Assembly (NCBI GenBank): GCA_029254215.1
Contig: JAQWYA010000240.1
Location: 1 to 36,856 of the forward strand
Length of the DNA stretch: 36,856 nucleotides
From: Pseudorhodobacter sp.
GTDB taxonomy: Bacteria; Pseudomonadota; Alphaproteobacteria; Rhodobacterales; Rhodobacteraceae
Reading direction: 5' to 3'
The notes beneath the pieces are model-generated. The model made no database searches. It worked only from the letters and a program-made list of their open reading frames with translations, and was not told where the DNA came from. Position 1 is the first letter of the stretch, and every line of letters begins with the position of its first letter. The position numbers and the translations under genes were made by a program. Below are positions 1-9,060 of the stretch, one piece after another.

Positions 1-1564
1 CATATTCACGGTCCACGATCGTGGTCAGGATCGAGGCATAGGTCGAGGGGCGGCCGATGCCCAGCTCTTCCATGCGCTTGACCAGCGTGGCCTCGGTGTA
101 GCGCGGCGGCGGCTGGGTGAAATGCTGGCTGCCGAGAACCGACTGGCTGTCATTGCTGACCGCCGAGGGGATTGCCCCCGCGTCGATCACCTCATCCAGT
201 GCAGAGGCTGCCTTGGCCAAAGCGGGTTGGAATGCGCCTTTGACAAAGCCCGCAGCCTCGCCTTGCGTGATCTGCGGCAGGCGGCCTTCGTCGCCTTCCT
301 CATCATCGCGACCTTCCTCATAGACCTTGAGGAACCCGTCAAAAAGCACCACCTGCCCGGTGGCGCGCAGCACGATCTGGCCATCCTTGCTGCCGACATC
401 CACCGTCGTCCGCTCCAGCCGGGCGGCGGCCATCTGGCTGGCAATGGTCCGCTTCCAGATCAGATCGTAAAGCTTCTTCTGATCCGGCTCCAGCCGCAGA
501 TCCTCGGCTGCGGCGGCCATATCGGTGGGCCGGATACACTCATGCGCTTCCTGCGCGTTCTTGGCCTTGTTCTTGTAAAGACGGGGCTGGTCGGGAACAT
601 AGTTTGCGCCGAACCGATCCTTGATCGCCGCCCGCGCCGCCGTCACCGCTTCGGGGGCCATGTCGATACCGTCGGTCCGCATATAGGTGATGTGCCCGGC
701 CTCATAAAGGCGCTGCGCCGTGCTCATGCATTGCTTGGCCCCCATGCCGAATTTGCGGCTCGCCTCTTGCTGAAGGGTCGAGGTCATGAAGGGCGCGGAG
801 GGATTGCGCGACGCAGGCTTTGCCTCCACCGAAAGCACGCTCAGGGTTCGGGATGTGACAGCCTGAACCGCAATCTCAGCGGCTTCGCGGGTCGCAATGT
901 CGAATTTGTCCAGTTTCTTGCCCGCCAGCACCGTCAGGCGAACGTCATATTCCTGCCCGCGCGGCGTCGAAAGGCGCGCGCCAACCGTCCAGAATTCACG
1001 AGCGCGAAAAGCCTCGATCTCCATCTCACGTTCAACGATCAGGCGCAGACAGACTGATTGCACACGGCCCGCCGATTTCGCGCCCGGCAGCTTGCGCCAA
1101 AGGACCGGAGACAGCGTGAAGCCGACCAGATAATCCAAGGCGCGGCGGGCCAGATAGGCATCCACCAACGGCACATCGATTTGGCGCGGGTTTTTCATCG
1201 CCTCGGTCACGGCGGCTTTGGTGATCGCGTTAAAGGTGACCCGGCTGACCTTCGCATCCTTCTTGAGGCTCTTGGCCAGCGCTTCGTGAAGGTGCCATGA
1301 AATCGCCTCCCCCTCACGGTCAGGGTCGGTCGCGAGGATCAGTTCATTATCGTCTTTCAACGCCTCGGCAATCGCGCGGACATGCTTTTTGCTGTCGGAG
1401 GCAACCTCCCATTTCATGGCAAAGTCAGCCTCGGGATCGACCGAGCCGTCCTTGGGCGGCAAATCCCGCACATGGCCGTAAGAGGCAAGCACGGTATAGC
1501 CCGACCCCAAATATTTGTTGATTGTCTTGGCCTTAGCAGGCGACTCGACGACAACAACAGCCAT
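1..1564 (-). CDS. topA: DNA topoisomerase I, 3' part missing (window edge)
   Basis: Type IA topoisomerase, which relaxes negative supercoils by cutting and rejoining one DNA strand. The reading frame starts at an ATG at 1564 (minus) and stays open to base 1, giving about 521 residues of a protein normally near 850-900, so the C-terminal zinc/DNA-binding domains lie outside the window. The N-terminus reads MAVVVVESPAKAKTINKYLG, the Toprim start typical of TopA. DPDREGEA follows as the metal-binding Toprim motif, and the active-site motif YMRTDG is present with the catalytic Tyr at about residue 294. It lies 148 bases downstream of dprA on the same strand, the common dprA-topA arrangement, and may be cotranscribed with it. 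No internal stop was seen. Confidence 0.95.
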   Translation of the reverse strand, partial: MAVVVVESPAKAKTINKYLGSGYTVLASYGHVRDLPPKDGSVDPEADFAMKWEVASDSKKHVRAIAEALKDDNELILATDPDREGEAISWHLHEALAKSLKKDAKVSRVTFNAITKAAVTEAMKNPRQIDVPLVDAYLARRALDYLVGFTLSPVLWRKLPGAKSAGRVQSVCLRLIVEREMEIEAFRAREFWTVGARLSTPRGQEYDVRLTVLAGKKLDKFDIATREAAEIAVQAVTSRTLSVLSVEAKPASRNPSAPFMTSTLQQEASRKFGMGAKQCMSTAQRLYEAGHITYMRTDGIDMAPEAVTAARAAIKDRFGANYVPDQPRLYKNKAKNAQEAHECIRPTDMAAAAEDLRLEPDQKKLYDLIWKRTIASQMAAARLERTTVDVGSKDGQIVLRATGQVVLFDGFLKVYEEGRDDEEGDEGRLPQITQGEAAGFVKGAFQPALAKAASALDEVIDAGAIPSAVSNDSQSVLGSQHFTQPPPRYTEATLVKRMEELGIGRPSTYASILTTIVDREY

Positions 1565-1712
1565 GAAAACCTCTTTTCCGTGAACACTTATATGTGGCGC
1601 GGCAAGATGTGGGGGAAGCGACCCGAATGTCAATGGAGCGAACTGACTTGCCGAACAAGGTCTACAAACCCGTGCCACAGCGCGGGTTTGGGCATGGCAA
1701 AGGCCAAGGCGA

Positions 1713-2888
1713 TCAGCCGATGCGGGACAAAAGCCCCCCTGCCCGACGCTCAATCTTGCCCTCAAGTTCCAGGGCGAGCAGGGCCGGCGACAGATGTGAG
1801 GGCGGCATCGCGAGATCGCGGATCAGTTGATCTTCGGCAAGCGGGCTAGGCCCAAGACGCGACAGGATGTGGCTGTGAAGGGCCGAGATATCTGCCAGCG
1901 GGCGCCGCGCCGGAACAGGGCCGGGAAGCGGTTGCGGCGTGGGCGGCGGGGCTATGTCGCGCGGGGCGGCCTGCGGGTTGGATGGTGGCATTGCCAAGGG
2001 GCCGATCGCCTCAATCACGTCAGCAGCGCTGCGGATCAAGCTTGCCCCATCGCGGATCAGAAGGTTGCACCCGGCAGCCCGCGCATCGAAAGGATGCCCC
2101 GGAACGGCCAGCACTTCGCGCCCCTGATCAAGGGCCGTGCGCGCGGTGATCAGGCTGCCGGATCGTGAGGCGGCCTCAACCACAACGACGGCGCGTGACA
2201 GGCCCGAGATAACGCGGTTGCGCAGGGGAAAATGCCGGGCCTGAGGCTGCAAGCCCATAGGCTGTTCTGATATCCGGCAGCCTTCCGTTGCGATCTGATC
2301 GGCAAGACCCGCGTTTTCCAGCGGATAGATCACGTCGACACCGCCCGCCTGCACGGCAACCGTGCCCAACGATAGGGCGGCCGCATGGGCTTCGGCATCA
2401 ATGCCCCGCGCCAGACCCGAGGTGATGACAAACCCGGCCTCTGCCAGCGTTTCGGCCAGACGCCGCGCCATCCGCAGCCCGAGGCTGGAGGCATTTCGCG
2501 CGCCCACAAGGGCAACCATGGGGCGCGACAAGAGGCTAATATTCCCCAAAGCCCAAAGCAGGGGCGGTGCATCAGGCAGGTCCATCAGCGCTGTCGGATA
2601 GTCTGCCGTGCCCCAGCACAGCATCTTTGCCCCGGCCTTTCGGGCTTGGGCCACTTCATGATGCGCCACTTCGGCCGGACAGATGCTGTAGGACTCCACG
2701 CCAGCGGCGCGCGCAATCTCGGGCAAGGCATCAAGTGCTGCGCGGGCAGAGCCATGTTCCGCAATCAGCCGATGAAAGGTCACAGGCCCCACACGGCGGG
2801 ACCGGATCAGCCGCAGCCATTCCAGACGCTCTGCATCGGTCTCGGGCAAAGCGATGCTTTGCGCCTTTTTAAAAAGGTCCGAATCCAT
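1713..2888 (-). CDS. dprA: DNA-processing protein DprA
   Basis: Cytosolic protein of 391 residues that binds incoming single-stranded DNA and loads RecA during natural transformation. The N-terminal 70 or so residues form a helical HhH/SAM-like region. The central Rossmann-like domain shows VGARNAS, the SGLARGIDAEAH stretch, the GGVDVIYPLEN loop, FPLRNRVISGLS and SGSLITA, all landmarks of the DprA/Smf fold. The last 60 residues resemble the DprA winged-helix domain (EDQLIRDL ... LELEGKIERRAGG). The ATG at 2888 is the natural start; the next gene upstream is divergent (TerB-like, plus strand). Full length for the alphaproteobacterial form. Its presence does not by itself show that the strain is transformable. 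Confidence 0.95.
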   Translation of the reverse strand: MDSDLFKKAQSIALPETDAERLEWLRLIRSRRVGPVTFHRLIAEHGSARAALDALPEIARAAGVESYSICPAEVAHHEVAQARKAGAKMLCWGTADYPTALMDLPDAPPLLWALGNISLLSRPMVALVGARNASSLGLRMARRLAETLAEAGFVITSGLARGIDAEAHAAALSLGTVAVQAGGVDVIYPLENAGLADQIATEGCRISEQPMGLQPQARHFPLRNRVISGLSRAVVVVEAASRSGSLITARTALDQGREVLAVPGHPFDARAAGCNLLIRDGASLIRSAADVIEAIGPLAMPPSNPQAAPRDIAPPPTPQPLPGPVPARRPLADISALHSHILSRLGPSPLAEDQLIRDLAMPPSHLSPALLALELEGKIERRAGGLLSRIG

Positions 2889-3040
2889 AGGCCCCCCCAG
2901 GGCTGTGCCATCTCAGCTTTGCCTGCATTGGTTAACAGAGGATGAATCTGACCCCGCCTGTTCGGATAGCAGGACGCTTTTGCGTGATTGTTCCGCAGAG
3001 GTGATTGGCGAGGGCAAAGCGATGGCCTATATGGATGCTC

Positions 3041-3478
3041 ATGTTTGATGCTCTGCTTAGGCTGCTCTCGGCCCCCGCCCCCGCCCGCCTGCCCCAACCC
3101 GATGCTGATCTGGCCTTGGCTGCCTTGCTGGTGCGCGTCGCCCGGTCGGATGGCGATTATGCAGCGGCGGAAATCGCGCGGATCGACAAGGTTCTGGCCA
3201 AGCGCCACGGGCTGGATGCGACCGAGGCCGCAAGCCTTCGCGCCCAAGCCGAGGCGCTGGAGGCAGAGGCCCCCGACACCGTCCGTTTCACGCGCGCTTT
3301 GAAAGAGGGTGTCGCCTTGGAGGACCGGGCCGATGTGGTTGAAGCCCTGTGGTCGGTTGCGCTGGCGGATAAGACGCGAGACGATGCGGAAGACCAGCTT
3401 TTGCGCCTCGTGGCCAATCTTTTGGGGCTGTCGGACAAAGATTCGGCCCTTGCGCGGCAAAGGGCCGCGAAAGCATGA
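3041..3478 (+). CDS. TerB-family (tellurite-resistance TerB-like) protein
   Basis: A 145-residue, all-helical acidic protein. After a short Leu/Pro-rich lead it has the TerB pattern: LALAALLVRVARSDGDYAAA with an acidic helix-loop, a second helix around residues 45-70, and a third segment VVEALWSVALADKTRDDAED carrying another acidic D-x-x-D-D cluster. TerB-like domains bind divalent metal through such acids and are found alone in many proteobacteria with no proven role, so tellurite resistance should not be assumed. The start at 3041 is chosen for a GGAT element 6 bases upstream; an in-frame ATG at 3035 is possible. The stop codon overlaps the next gene by ATGA, so the two are translationally coupled. 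Confidence 0.8.
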   Translation: MFDALLRLLSAPAPARLPQPDADLALAALLVRVARSDGDYAAAEIARIDKVLAKRHGLDATEAASLRAQAEALEAEAPDTVRFTRALKEGVALEDRADVVEALWSVALADKTRDDAEDQLLRLVANLLGLSDKDSALARQRAAKA

Positions 3479-4239
3479 CAGCCTCTTTGCCGATGTATGA
3501 CTTCGGGGCGGCCAGCGCCGCGCAGGACCGGCTTTGGCAGGGTATCGCGGCGGAACTGGCACTGCGGGGGCTTGAGGCTCCGCCATTGTTGACGCGCGGG
3601 ATGGAAGACCTGATGCCGCATTGGCTGGCCCCGGATCTTCTGATGTCACAAACCTGCGGATCGCCGTTTCGCAACCGTCTTTACGGCAAAGTGGCGCTGA
3701 TCGGGACCCCGGATTACCGGGTCGAGGGCTGCCCGCCCGGCCATTATTGCAGCATGTTGGTGGTGCGGGCCGACGACCCTCGGGCAAGTTTGGCAGATTT
3801 TGACGGGGCGACGCTGGCCTATAATGACCCGCTTTCCCAATCGGGATGGGCTGCCCCCCAAACAGAGGCCCAAGCACTGGGGATCACCCTGCGGCCCGGC
3901 CCTCAAACAGGCGCGCATCGGGCCTCTGTCAGGGCGGTGGCGGATGGGGCGGCAGATCTGGCCGCGATCGATGCCGTCACATGGCGCCTGTTGCGCCCGA
4001 TTGATCCGGACGCAGCACGGCTGCGCGTCATCGGGCAGACGCGCCCTACCCCCGGCCTGCCGCTGATTACCGCGCAAGACCGTGCCACCGAACCCTTGTT
4101 CGAGGCCATCGCCACAGCAATTGCCCAGCTTGCGCCATCAGACCGTGACACGCTGGGGCTGCATGGGCTTATCCGCATTCCGCCAGAAGCCTATCTTGCG
4201 GTGCCCAATCCGCAATCACCTGCGCAATTCGCGCAATAG
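3475..4239 (+). CDS. PhnD-like (phosphate/phosphonate-type) solute-binding protein without a signal peptide
   Basis: A 254-residue protein resembling the PhnD/SsuA/transferrin-like periplasmic binding fold. The stretch around residues 80-125 (HYCSMLVVRADDP, LADFDGATLAYNDPLSQSG) matches the hinge and ligand-loop pattern of phosphonate-binding-like proteins (Pfam 12974 type). The DLAAIDAVTWRLL segment near residue 165 is the usual second-lobe motif. It starts MTASLPMYDFGAASAAQD with no hydrophobic leader, so it appears cytosolic or is exported in some other way. It overlaps the TerB-like gene by 4 bases. No permease or ATPase of the Phn type adjoins it; the ABC genes that follow are of the amino-acid family. 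Ligand unknown. Confidence 0.75.
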   Translation: MTASLPMYDFGAASAAQDRLWQGIAAELALRGLEAPPLLTRGMEDLMPHWLAPDLLMSQTCGSPFRNRLYGKVALIGTPDYRVEGCPPGHYCSMLVVRADDPRASLADFDGATLAYNDPLSQSGWAAPQTEAQALGITLRPGPQTGAHRASVRAVADGAADLAAIDAVTWRLLRPIDPDAARLRVIGQTRPTPGLPLITAQDRATEPLFEAIATAIAQLAPSDRDTLGLHGLIRIPPEAYLAVPNPQSPAQFAQ

Positions 4240-4305
4240 GCTTGGGCAAAACGGCAGGCTGACGTCACGATCTGTCACAAAGCCCGTTGCAATAGCCCAA
4301 AATTT

Positions 4306-4323
4306 ACGCCCTACTTCGGGCGT
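4306..4323 (+). terminator. Possible weak hairpin terminator
   Basis: ACGCCC and GGGCGT form a perfect 6-bp stem around a TACTTC loop, followed by CTTCTATT rather than a clean T run. It sits between the PhnD-like gene and the ABC ATPase gene. It could be a weak terminator or a leader hairpin. Low confidence. Confidence 0.25.
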
Positions 4324-4348
4324 CTTCTATTGTCCAAAGCGAGCTACC

Positions 4349-5155
4349 GTGACCCCGCAAGATCACCCGACGACTGCCACCCTGTCCAAAAACGATGCGC
4401 CTGTTATCGAAATCAGGGATCTTCACAAAAGCTATGGCAGTCTTGAGGTGCTCAAGGGAATCGACATGACCGCCCCCAAGGGCAATGTCATTTCGTTGAT
4501 CGGATCCTCGGGCTCGGGCAAGTCAACGTTGCTGCGCTGCTGCAATCTGCTGGAAGACAGCCAGCAAGGCGAAATCCGGTTTGAGGGGGAGGCCGTGCGC
4601 TGGCAGGGCAAGGGGCTGGGGCGACACCCCGCCGACCGCGCCCAGGTCACGCGAATTCGCACCAATCTGTCGATGGTGTTTCAGCAATTCAACCTTTGGG
4701 CGCATATGACGATTCTACAGAACGTCATGGAAGCCCCCGTCACCGTGCTGCGCCGCGACCCCGAAGAGGTTGAGGCCGCGGCCCGTAAATATCTGGACAA
4801 AGTGGGCATTGGCGACAAGGCCGATGTCTACCCAGCAATGCTCTCTGGGGGCCAGCAGCAACGCGCCGCGATTGCGCGCGCGCTTTGCATGGAACCGCGC
4901 GCCTTGCTGTTTGATGAGCCGACCTCGGCGCTTGATCCGGAACTGGAACAAGAGGTCGTCAAGGTCATCAAGGCTTTGGCCGAAGAAGGCCGGACGATGC
5001 TATTGGTCACCCATGACATGCGGCTTGCCGCCGATGTGTCGGACCATGTGGTTTTCCTCCATCAGGGGCGGACCGAAGAAGAAGGCCCACCGGCCCAGCT
5101 GTTCGGAAACCCGCAGACAGAACGTCTGCGTGGCTTCCTTTCCGCGACGGCCTGA
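4349..5155 (+). CDS. Amino-acid-type ABC transporter, ATP-binding subunit
   Basis: ATPase of the HisP/GlnQ family, about 268 residues if started at the GTG at 4349; the first 18 residues are a poorly conserved lead before VIEIRDLHKSYG. Walker A GSSGSGKST lies at residues 52-60. The Q-loop region VFQQFNLWAHMT, the signature [15 protein letters not shown], Walker [14 protein letters not shown] and the H-loop LLVTHDM are all intact. It heads a cluster with a binding protein and two permeases immediately downstream, so it very probably energises them. No RBS is strong in front of the GTG, and a start further in cannot be excluded. Confidence 0.92.
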   Translation: MTPQDHPTTATLSKNDAPVIEIRDLHKSYGSLEVLKGIDMTAPKGNVISLIGSSGSGKSTLLRCCNLLEDSQQGEIRFEGEAVRWQGKGLGRHPADRAQVTRIRTNLSMVFQQFNLWAHMTILQNVMEAPVTVLRRDPEEVEAAARKYLDKVGIGDKADVYPAMLSGGQQQRAAIARALCMEPRALLFDEPTSALDPELEQEVVKVIKALAEEGRTMLLVTHDMRLAADVSDHVVFLHQGRTEEEGPPAQLFGNPQTERLRGFLSATA

Positions 5156-5197
5156 GGCAAAAGTGAAAAATCAAAAAGACAACTAGGAAGTCTGCAC

Positions 5198-5920
5198 ATG
5201 AAAAACTTGATCCTGACCACCGCGCTTCTGGCGCTGACTGCGGGGGCTGCTGCCGCCCAAACCGTTCGTATGGGCACCGAGGGCGCCTACCCTCCCTACA
5301 ACTTCATCAATGACGCTGGCGAAGTTGACGGGTTCGAGCGGGAGCTGGGCGACCAGCTTTGCGAAATGGCGGGCCTGACCTGCGAATGGGTCACCACCGA
5401 TTGGGACGGCATCATCCCGAACCTTCAGTCCGGCAACTACGACACGATCATCGCGGGGATGAGCATCACCGCAGAGCGTGACGAAGTGATTGATTTCACG
5501 CAGAACTACATTCCGCCAGCCTCCTCTGCCTATATGGCGTTGGATGCGGGTGCTGATATCAAGGGTGGCGTGATTGCAGCCCAGACCGGCACCATTCAGG
5601 CGGGCTATGTCGCCGAAAGCGGCGCGACGCTTGTGGAATATGCAACCCCGGATGAAACCGTCGCCGCCGTTCGCAACGGTGAGGCTGATGCGGTCTTCGC
5701 CGACAAGGATTACCTTGCACCGATCCTGGCGGAATCCGGTGGCCAGTTTTCCTGGGCTGGCGAAGACGTCCAACTGGGCGGTGGCGTCGGCATGGGCCTT
5801 CGCGAATCCGACACCGAGCTGAAGGGCAAATTCGATGCCGCAATCAGCGCGATGAAGGCCGACGGCTCGCTCAATGCGCTGATCGTCAAGTGGTTCGGCT
5901 CTGACGTCGCCACGTTCTGA
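5198..5920 (+). CDS. Periplasmic amino-acid/amine-binding protein (HisJ/ArgT-like)
   Basis: Substrate-binding protein of the bacterial family 3 type, 240 residues. Residues 1-20 form a Sec signal peptide (MKNLILTTALLALTAGAAAA, then QTVR). The mature protein opens with VRMGTEGAYPPYNFIND, the classical first ligand-binding strand. Other family landmarks are WDGIIPNLQSGNYD, ITAERDEVIDFTQNY, and a late DAVFADKDYL segment that contributes an Asp to the ligand amine site in this family. The spacing is 42 bases after the ATPase gene, with AGGA upstream of the ATG. Family and context favour a polar amino acid or a cationic amine; the exact ligand is not readable. Confidence 0.93.
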   Translation: MKNLILTTALLALTAGAAAAQTVRMGTEGAYPPYNFINDAGEVDGFERELGDQLCEMAGLTCEWVTTDWDGIIPNLQSGNYDTIIAGMSITAERDEVIDFTQNYIPPASSAYMALDAGADIKGGVIAAQTGTIQAGYVAESGATLVEYATPDETVAAVRNGEADAVFADKDYLAPILAESGGQFSWAGEDVQLGGGVGMGLRESDTELKGKFDAAISAMKADGSLNALIVKWFGSDVATF

Positions 5921-5976
5921 TAGGCACAGGTCCTGCGCGGGGGCATTGGCGCCCCCGCGCAAGACCGGACCCGTTT

Positions 5977-6858
5977 ATGTTCGCGTTTTGCGCCGATCCT
6001 GCCTCGCTTGAGGGCTATAGCTGGTTGATTTGCTACCTGACCACAGGCAAGCATCTTGATTTCTATTGGTCCTTTGTGACGGTTCTGACCCTGCTTGCCG
6101 TGACCGCGCCCACCGCGCTGGCCTTCGGCTTTGGCGGGGCGATGGCGGCGCGCTCTCCGCTTTTGCCGCTGCGCCTTCTGGGGCAGATTTACACCGGCAT
6201 GGTGCGCGGCATTCCCGATATTGTGTTTTTCCTCTTTTTCGTGATTGCGCTGGATCAGGGAATTGAATGGCTTGTGCATCAGCTGCGCTGCCCTGAATGG
6301 ACTGACCCCATTCGCAACGGCCTTGAATTCCGGGTCTGCCCAGAAGCGAAAGTGCCCAACAACTCTGCCCCGCAGGTCTGGCACAGCCTTTACGGCTTTG
6401 CGCTGGCGGTGGTGACCTTTGCCCTCGTATTCGGGGCCTTTGCTGCCAATGTGCTCTTTGGGGCGATGCAGGCGGTTCCCCGTGCGCAGTTGGAGACGGC
6501 CGAAGCCTATGGCATGAGCCCGCGTCAGGTCTTTCGCCGGGTTCTGGTGCCGCAGATGTGGGTCTACGCACTGCCCGGCCTGTCAAATCTCTGGATGATC
6601 CTGATCAAGGCGACCCCGCTTCTGTTTTTGCTGGGCGTGCAGGATATCGTCTATTGGGCGCGCGAACTCGGCGGCTCCAAGACCTCGGCCTATGACTATC
6701 CGCATCCGGATTGGCGGCTTTATTACTTCCTCGGCTTGCTGGTCTTCTATCTTCTGATGACAAAAATGTCCGAGCGCGTTCTGGCACGGGTCCAGACCCG
6801 CCTTAGCCATGGTCAGGCCACGGCATCGGGCGAAGCGCAACGAAGGGCCGAAGCATGA
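5977..6858 (+). CDS. Amino-acid-type ABC transporter permease (HisQ/HisM family), first
   Basis: Inner-membrane permease of 293 residues with about five hydrophobic segments. The membrane core begins near residue 28 (DFYWSFVTVLTLLAVTAP). The cytoplasmic coupling loop is ETAEAYGMSPRQVFRRVLVP, the EAA motif that docks on the ATPase. Between residues 95 and 125 there is a Cys- and Pro-containing extracytoplasmic insert absent from compact HisQ proteins. The gene ends in ATGA, overlapping the second permease. The pair should form the heterodimeric channel of this importer. Confidence 0.9.
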   Translation: MFAFCADPASLEGYSWLICYLTTGKHLDFYWSFVTVLTLLAVTAPTALAFGFGGAMAARSPLLPLRLLGQIYTGMVRGIPDIVFFLFFVIALDQGIEWLVHQLRCPEWTDPIRNGLEFRVCPEAKVPNNSAPQVWHSLYGFALAVVTFALVFGAFAANVLFGAMQAVPRAQLETAEAYGMSPRQVFRRVLVPQMWVYALPGLSNLWMILIKATPLLFLLGVQDIVYWARELGGSKTSAYDYPHPDWRLYYFLGLLVFYLLMTKMSERVLARVQTRLSHGQATASGEAQRRAEA

Positions 6859-7694
6859 GCTGCATGGAGATCATCGCAGATTATGGCCTGCGCTCTCTCG
6901 GGATCGGAGAGCGGTTGCTGCCCCGGTCTGACTTCACGCTTTGCCATCAGTTCACGCTGATCGGCTCCGGGCTGATCTGGAACATCTATTTCGGCTTTCT
7001 GGCGCTGGTCTTCGGGTTCTTCGCCGCCAACGCCATCGCACTGGCGAAATCCGCCCGCAGCCCATGGGCGCGCAAACCCGCCGAATGGTTCATCTTTGTG
7101 TTTCGCGGATCGCCCCTCTTTATCCAGTTCTTTCTGGCCTATGAGGCGCTGGTCCTTCTTCCCCGCGCCGGGTTTGAGATCCCGCTAGGGTTCATCACGG
7201 TGACGCTTGAAACCAGCTGGCTGTCCAAGGCCTGGGCCGGGGCGCTGATCGTGCTGTTCCTGAACACCGCCGCCTATTCGGCCGAGATTTTCTACGGCGC
7301 GCTGCGCTCCATCCCTAAGGGCGATCTGGAGGCCGCCGACGCCTATGGCCTTACCGGATGGGCCAAGTTCCGCCGTGTGCAATGGCCGACGATGCTGCGC
7401 CTTGCTTGGCCCGCCTACACGAATGAGGCGATCTTTCTGTTCCATGCCACGACGCTGGTGTTCTTTTCGGGCTTCCCCGCGTTCCGCCAGCAGGGCGATG
7501 CGCTTTATTACGCCAGCTATTTCGTGGACAAGACCTTCAACCCGTTCGTGCCCTATCCGATTGTCGCATTCTACTTCATTTTGCTGACGCTTGCGCTGAT
7601 TGGTCTGTTCGGGATCATCAACAAAAGACTCAACCGGCATTTGCCCAGCAATGCCCGGGCCAAGTTCAAACTGCGGCCCCAAATCATCAGGTGA
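6855..7694 (+). CDS. Amino-acid-type ABC transporter permease (HisQ/HisM family), second
   Basis: Partner permease of 279 residues. It has an N-terminal lead of about 35 residues before the first membrane helix (GSGLIWNIYFGFLALVFGFF). Further landmarks are FRGSPLFIQFFLAY, the conserved periplasmic-side motif of this family, and the EAA coupling loop LEAADAYGLTGWAKFRRVQW. It starts inside the stop of the first permease (4-base overlap), and the downstream ligase gene begins only 3 bases after its stop. This tight spacing ties uptake to gamma-glutamylation of whatever is imported. Confidence 0.9.
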   Translation: MSCMEIIADYGLRSLGIGERLLPRSDFTLCHQFTLIGSGLIWNIYFGFLALVFGFFAANAIALAKSARSPWARKPAEWFIFVFRGSPLFIQFFLAYEALVLLPRAGFEIPLGFITVTLETSWLSKAWAGALIVLFLNTAAYSAEIFYGALRSIPKGDLEAADAYGLTGWAKFRRVQWPTMLRLAWPAYTNEAIFLFHATTLVFFSGFPAFRQQGDALYYASYFVDKTFNPFVPYPIVAFYFILLTLALIGLFGIINKRLNRHLPSNARAKFKLRPQIIR

Positions 7695-7697
7695 TCC

Positions 7698-9035
7698 ATG
7701 AAAGACTGGCTGAGAAAGCACCCCGAAGTGCGCACGATTCGTGTGGCCGCTGCTGATCTGAATGGGCAGGCACGGGGCAAACGCATCCCGGCCCGCTTTG
7801 CCGACAAGGCCGTCAAGGATGGCACACGCTTCCCCTTTTCCGTTCTCAACCTCGACATCTGGGGGGAGGATATCGACGACAGCCCCCTCGTCTTCGAGGA
7901 AGGCGATCAGGACGGCGTTCTGCGCCCGACCGAACGCGGCTTCATGCCGATGCCCTGGCTGGAGGCCCCGACTGCCCTGCTGCCAATCTGGATGTTCCGC
8001 GAAAACGGCCAGCCCTATGACGGCGACCCCCGTCAGGCCCTTGCCGCCGTTGTCGCCCGCTACAAGGCGCGCGGCCTGACCCCCGTCTGCGCGATGGAGC
8101 TGGAGTTCTTCCTGATCGACGATTCCGGCAAGACGATGCAAGTCCCGGCGTCTCCGCGCTCCGGTAAACGCCGCAAGGCTGCCGAGACCCTCTCGATCCG
8201 TGCTCTGGATGCCTTCGACACCTTCTTCACCGATCTTTACGACGCCTGTGAGGCGATGGACATTCCGGCCGATACCTCAACCTCGGAAACCGGCCTTGGC
8301 CAGTTCGAGGTGAACCTGATGCATTCCGATGACGCGCTGCGCGCCGCCGACGATGCATGGCTCTTCAAGATGCTGGTCAAGGGCCTTGCCCGGCGGCATG
8401 GGTTTGCCGCCTCCTTCATGGCAAAACCCTACCCCGAATACTCCGGCTCCGGCCTGCACACCCATTTCTCGGTGCTCGACGCGGATGGTGACAATATCTT
8501 TGACAGCGGCGGCCCGAAAGGCACCGCCTCCCTGCGCCACGCCGTTGCAGGCTGCCTGAATGCCATGTCGGATTCGACCCTGCTCTTTGCCCCGCATGGC
8601 AACAGCTATGAACGCCTCGTGCCAGACGCCCATGCCCCAACGGCGATCTGCTGGGGGTATGAGAACCGCACCGCCGCCATCCGCATCCCCGCCGGCAGCA
8701 CCTCTGCCCGCCGGATCGAACACCGTGTCGCAGGCGGCGACGTGAACCCCTATCTGATGCTCGCCGTAATCCTCGGGGCCGCCCTCAACGGCATCGAAGA
8801 CGCCGAAGAGCCGCCAGCCCCGATCAAGGGCAACGCCTATTCGCAAGAAGGTCTGGACCAGATCCCGACAACCTGGGCCGAAGCGATCGACGCTTTTGAA
8901 AACTCCGAGATCATGCCCCGCATCTTCAGCCGCGACCTGATCCGAAACCTCGTTCTGACCAAACGGCAAGAAATGCTCTATCTGGCGGAACTCAGCGATC
9001 AGGAACAACTCGAACTCTACCTCGACACCGTCTGA
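7698..9035 (+). CDS. Glutamine synthetase-family gamma-glutamyl-amine ligase (PuuA-like), first copy
   Basis: ATP-dependent ligase of 445 residues in the GlnA fold. Motifs in order: an N-terminal beta-grasp beginning VRTIRVAAADLNGQARGK (the D-x-x-G-x-x-R-G-K pattern of PuuA-like enzymes rather than true GlnA), metal-site MELEFFL near residue 132, ETGLGQFEVNL near 197, SGLHTHFS with the catalytic His at 254, and NRTAAIRIP near 322. PuuA-type enzymes join glutamate to a primary amine instead of ammonia. The gene follows the transporter directly and ends ahead of a repeat-filled gap. It is clearly different in sequence from the second ligase at 9973, so the two may use different amines. Substrate is inference. 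Confidence 0.88.
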   Translation: MKDWLRKHPEVRTIRVAAADLNGQARGKRIPARFADKAVKDGTRFPFSVLNLDIWGEDIDDSPLVFEEGDQDGVLRPTERGFMPMPWLEAPTALLPIWMFRENGQPYDGDPRQALAAVVARYKARGLTPVCAMELEFFLIDDSGKTMQVPASPRSGKRRKAAETLSIRALDAFDTFFTDLYDACEAMDIPADTSTSETGLGQFEVNLMHSDDALRAADDAWLFKMLVKGLARRHGFAASFMAKPYPEYSGSGLHTHFSVLDADGDNIFDSGGPKGTASLRHAVAGCLNAMSDSTLLFAPHGNSYERLVPDAHAPTAICWGYENRTAAIRIPAGSTSARRIEHRVAGGDVNPYLMLAVILGAALNGIEDAEEPPAPIKGNAYSQEGLDQIPTTWAEAIDAFENSEIMPRIFSRDLIRNLVLTKRQEMLYLAELSDQEQLELYLDTV

Positions 9036-9060
9036 CGCACCCCAAAAGCCGCCCCCCCCT

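Noticed and set aside
122-1057. 311-codon plus-strand open frame
   Set aside because: It lies opposite topA, whose Toprim and active-site motifs are clear; the plus-strand frame has an Arg/His-rich, family-less sequence typical of antisense frames in GC-rich DNA.
2854-3048. Possible 64-residue gene in the dprA-TerB gap
   Set aside because: No RBS, no similarity, and it runs over both neighbouring starts.
2807-3877. 356-codon minus-strand frame
   Set aside because: Opposite the TerB-like and PhnD-like genes and extends into dprA; composition is Pro/Arg/Cys-rich without recognisable motifs.
4260-4267. TGACGTCA palindrome before the first ABC ATPase gene
   Set aside because: An isolated 8-base palindrome with no second copy at regular spacing; chance is likely.
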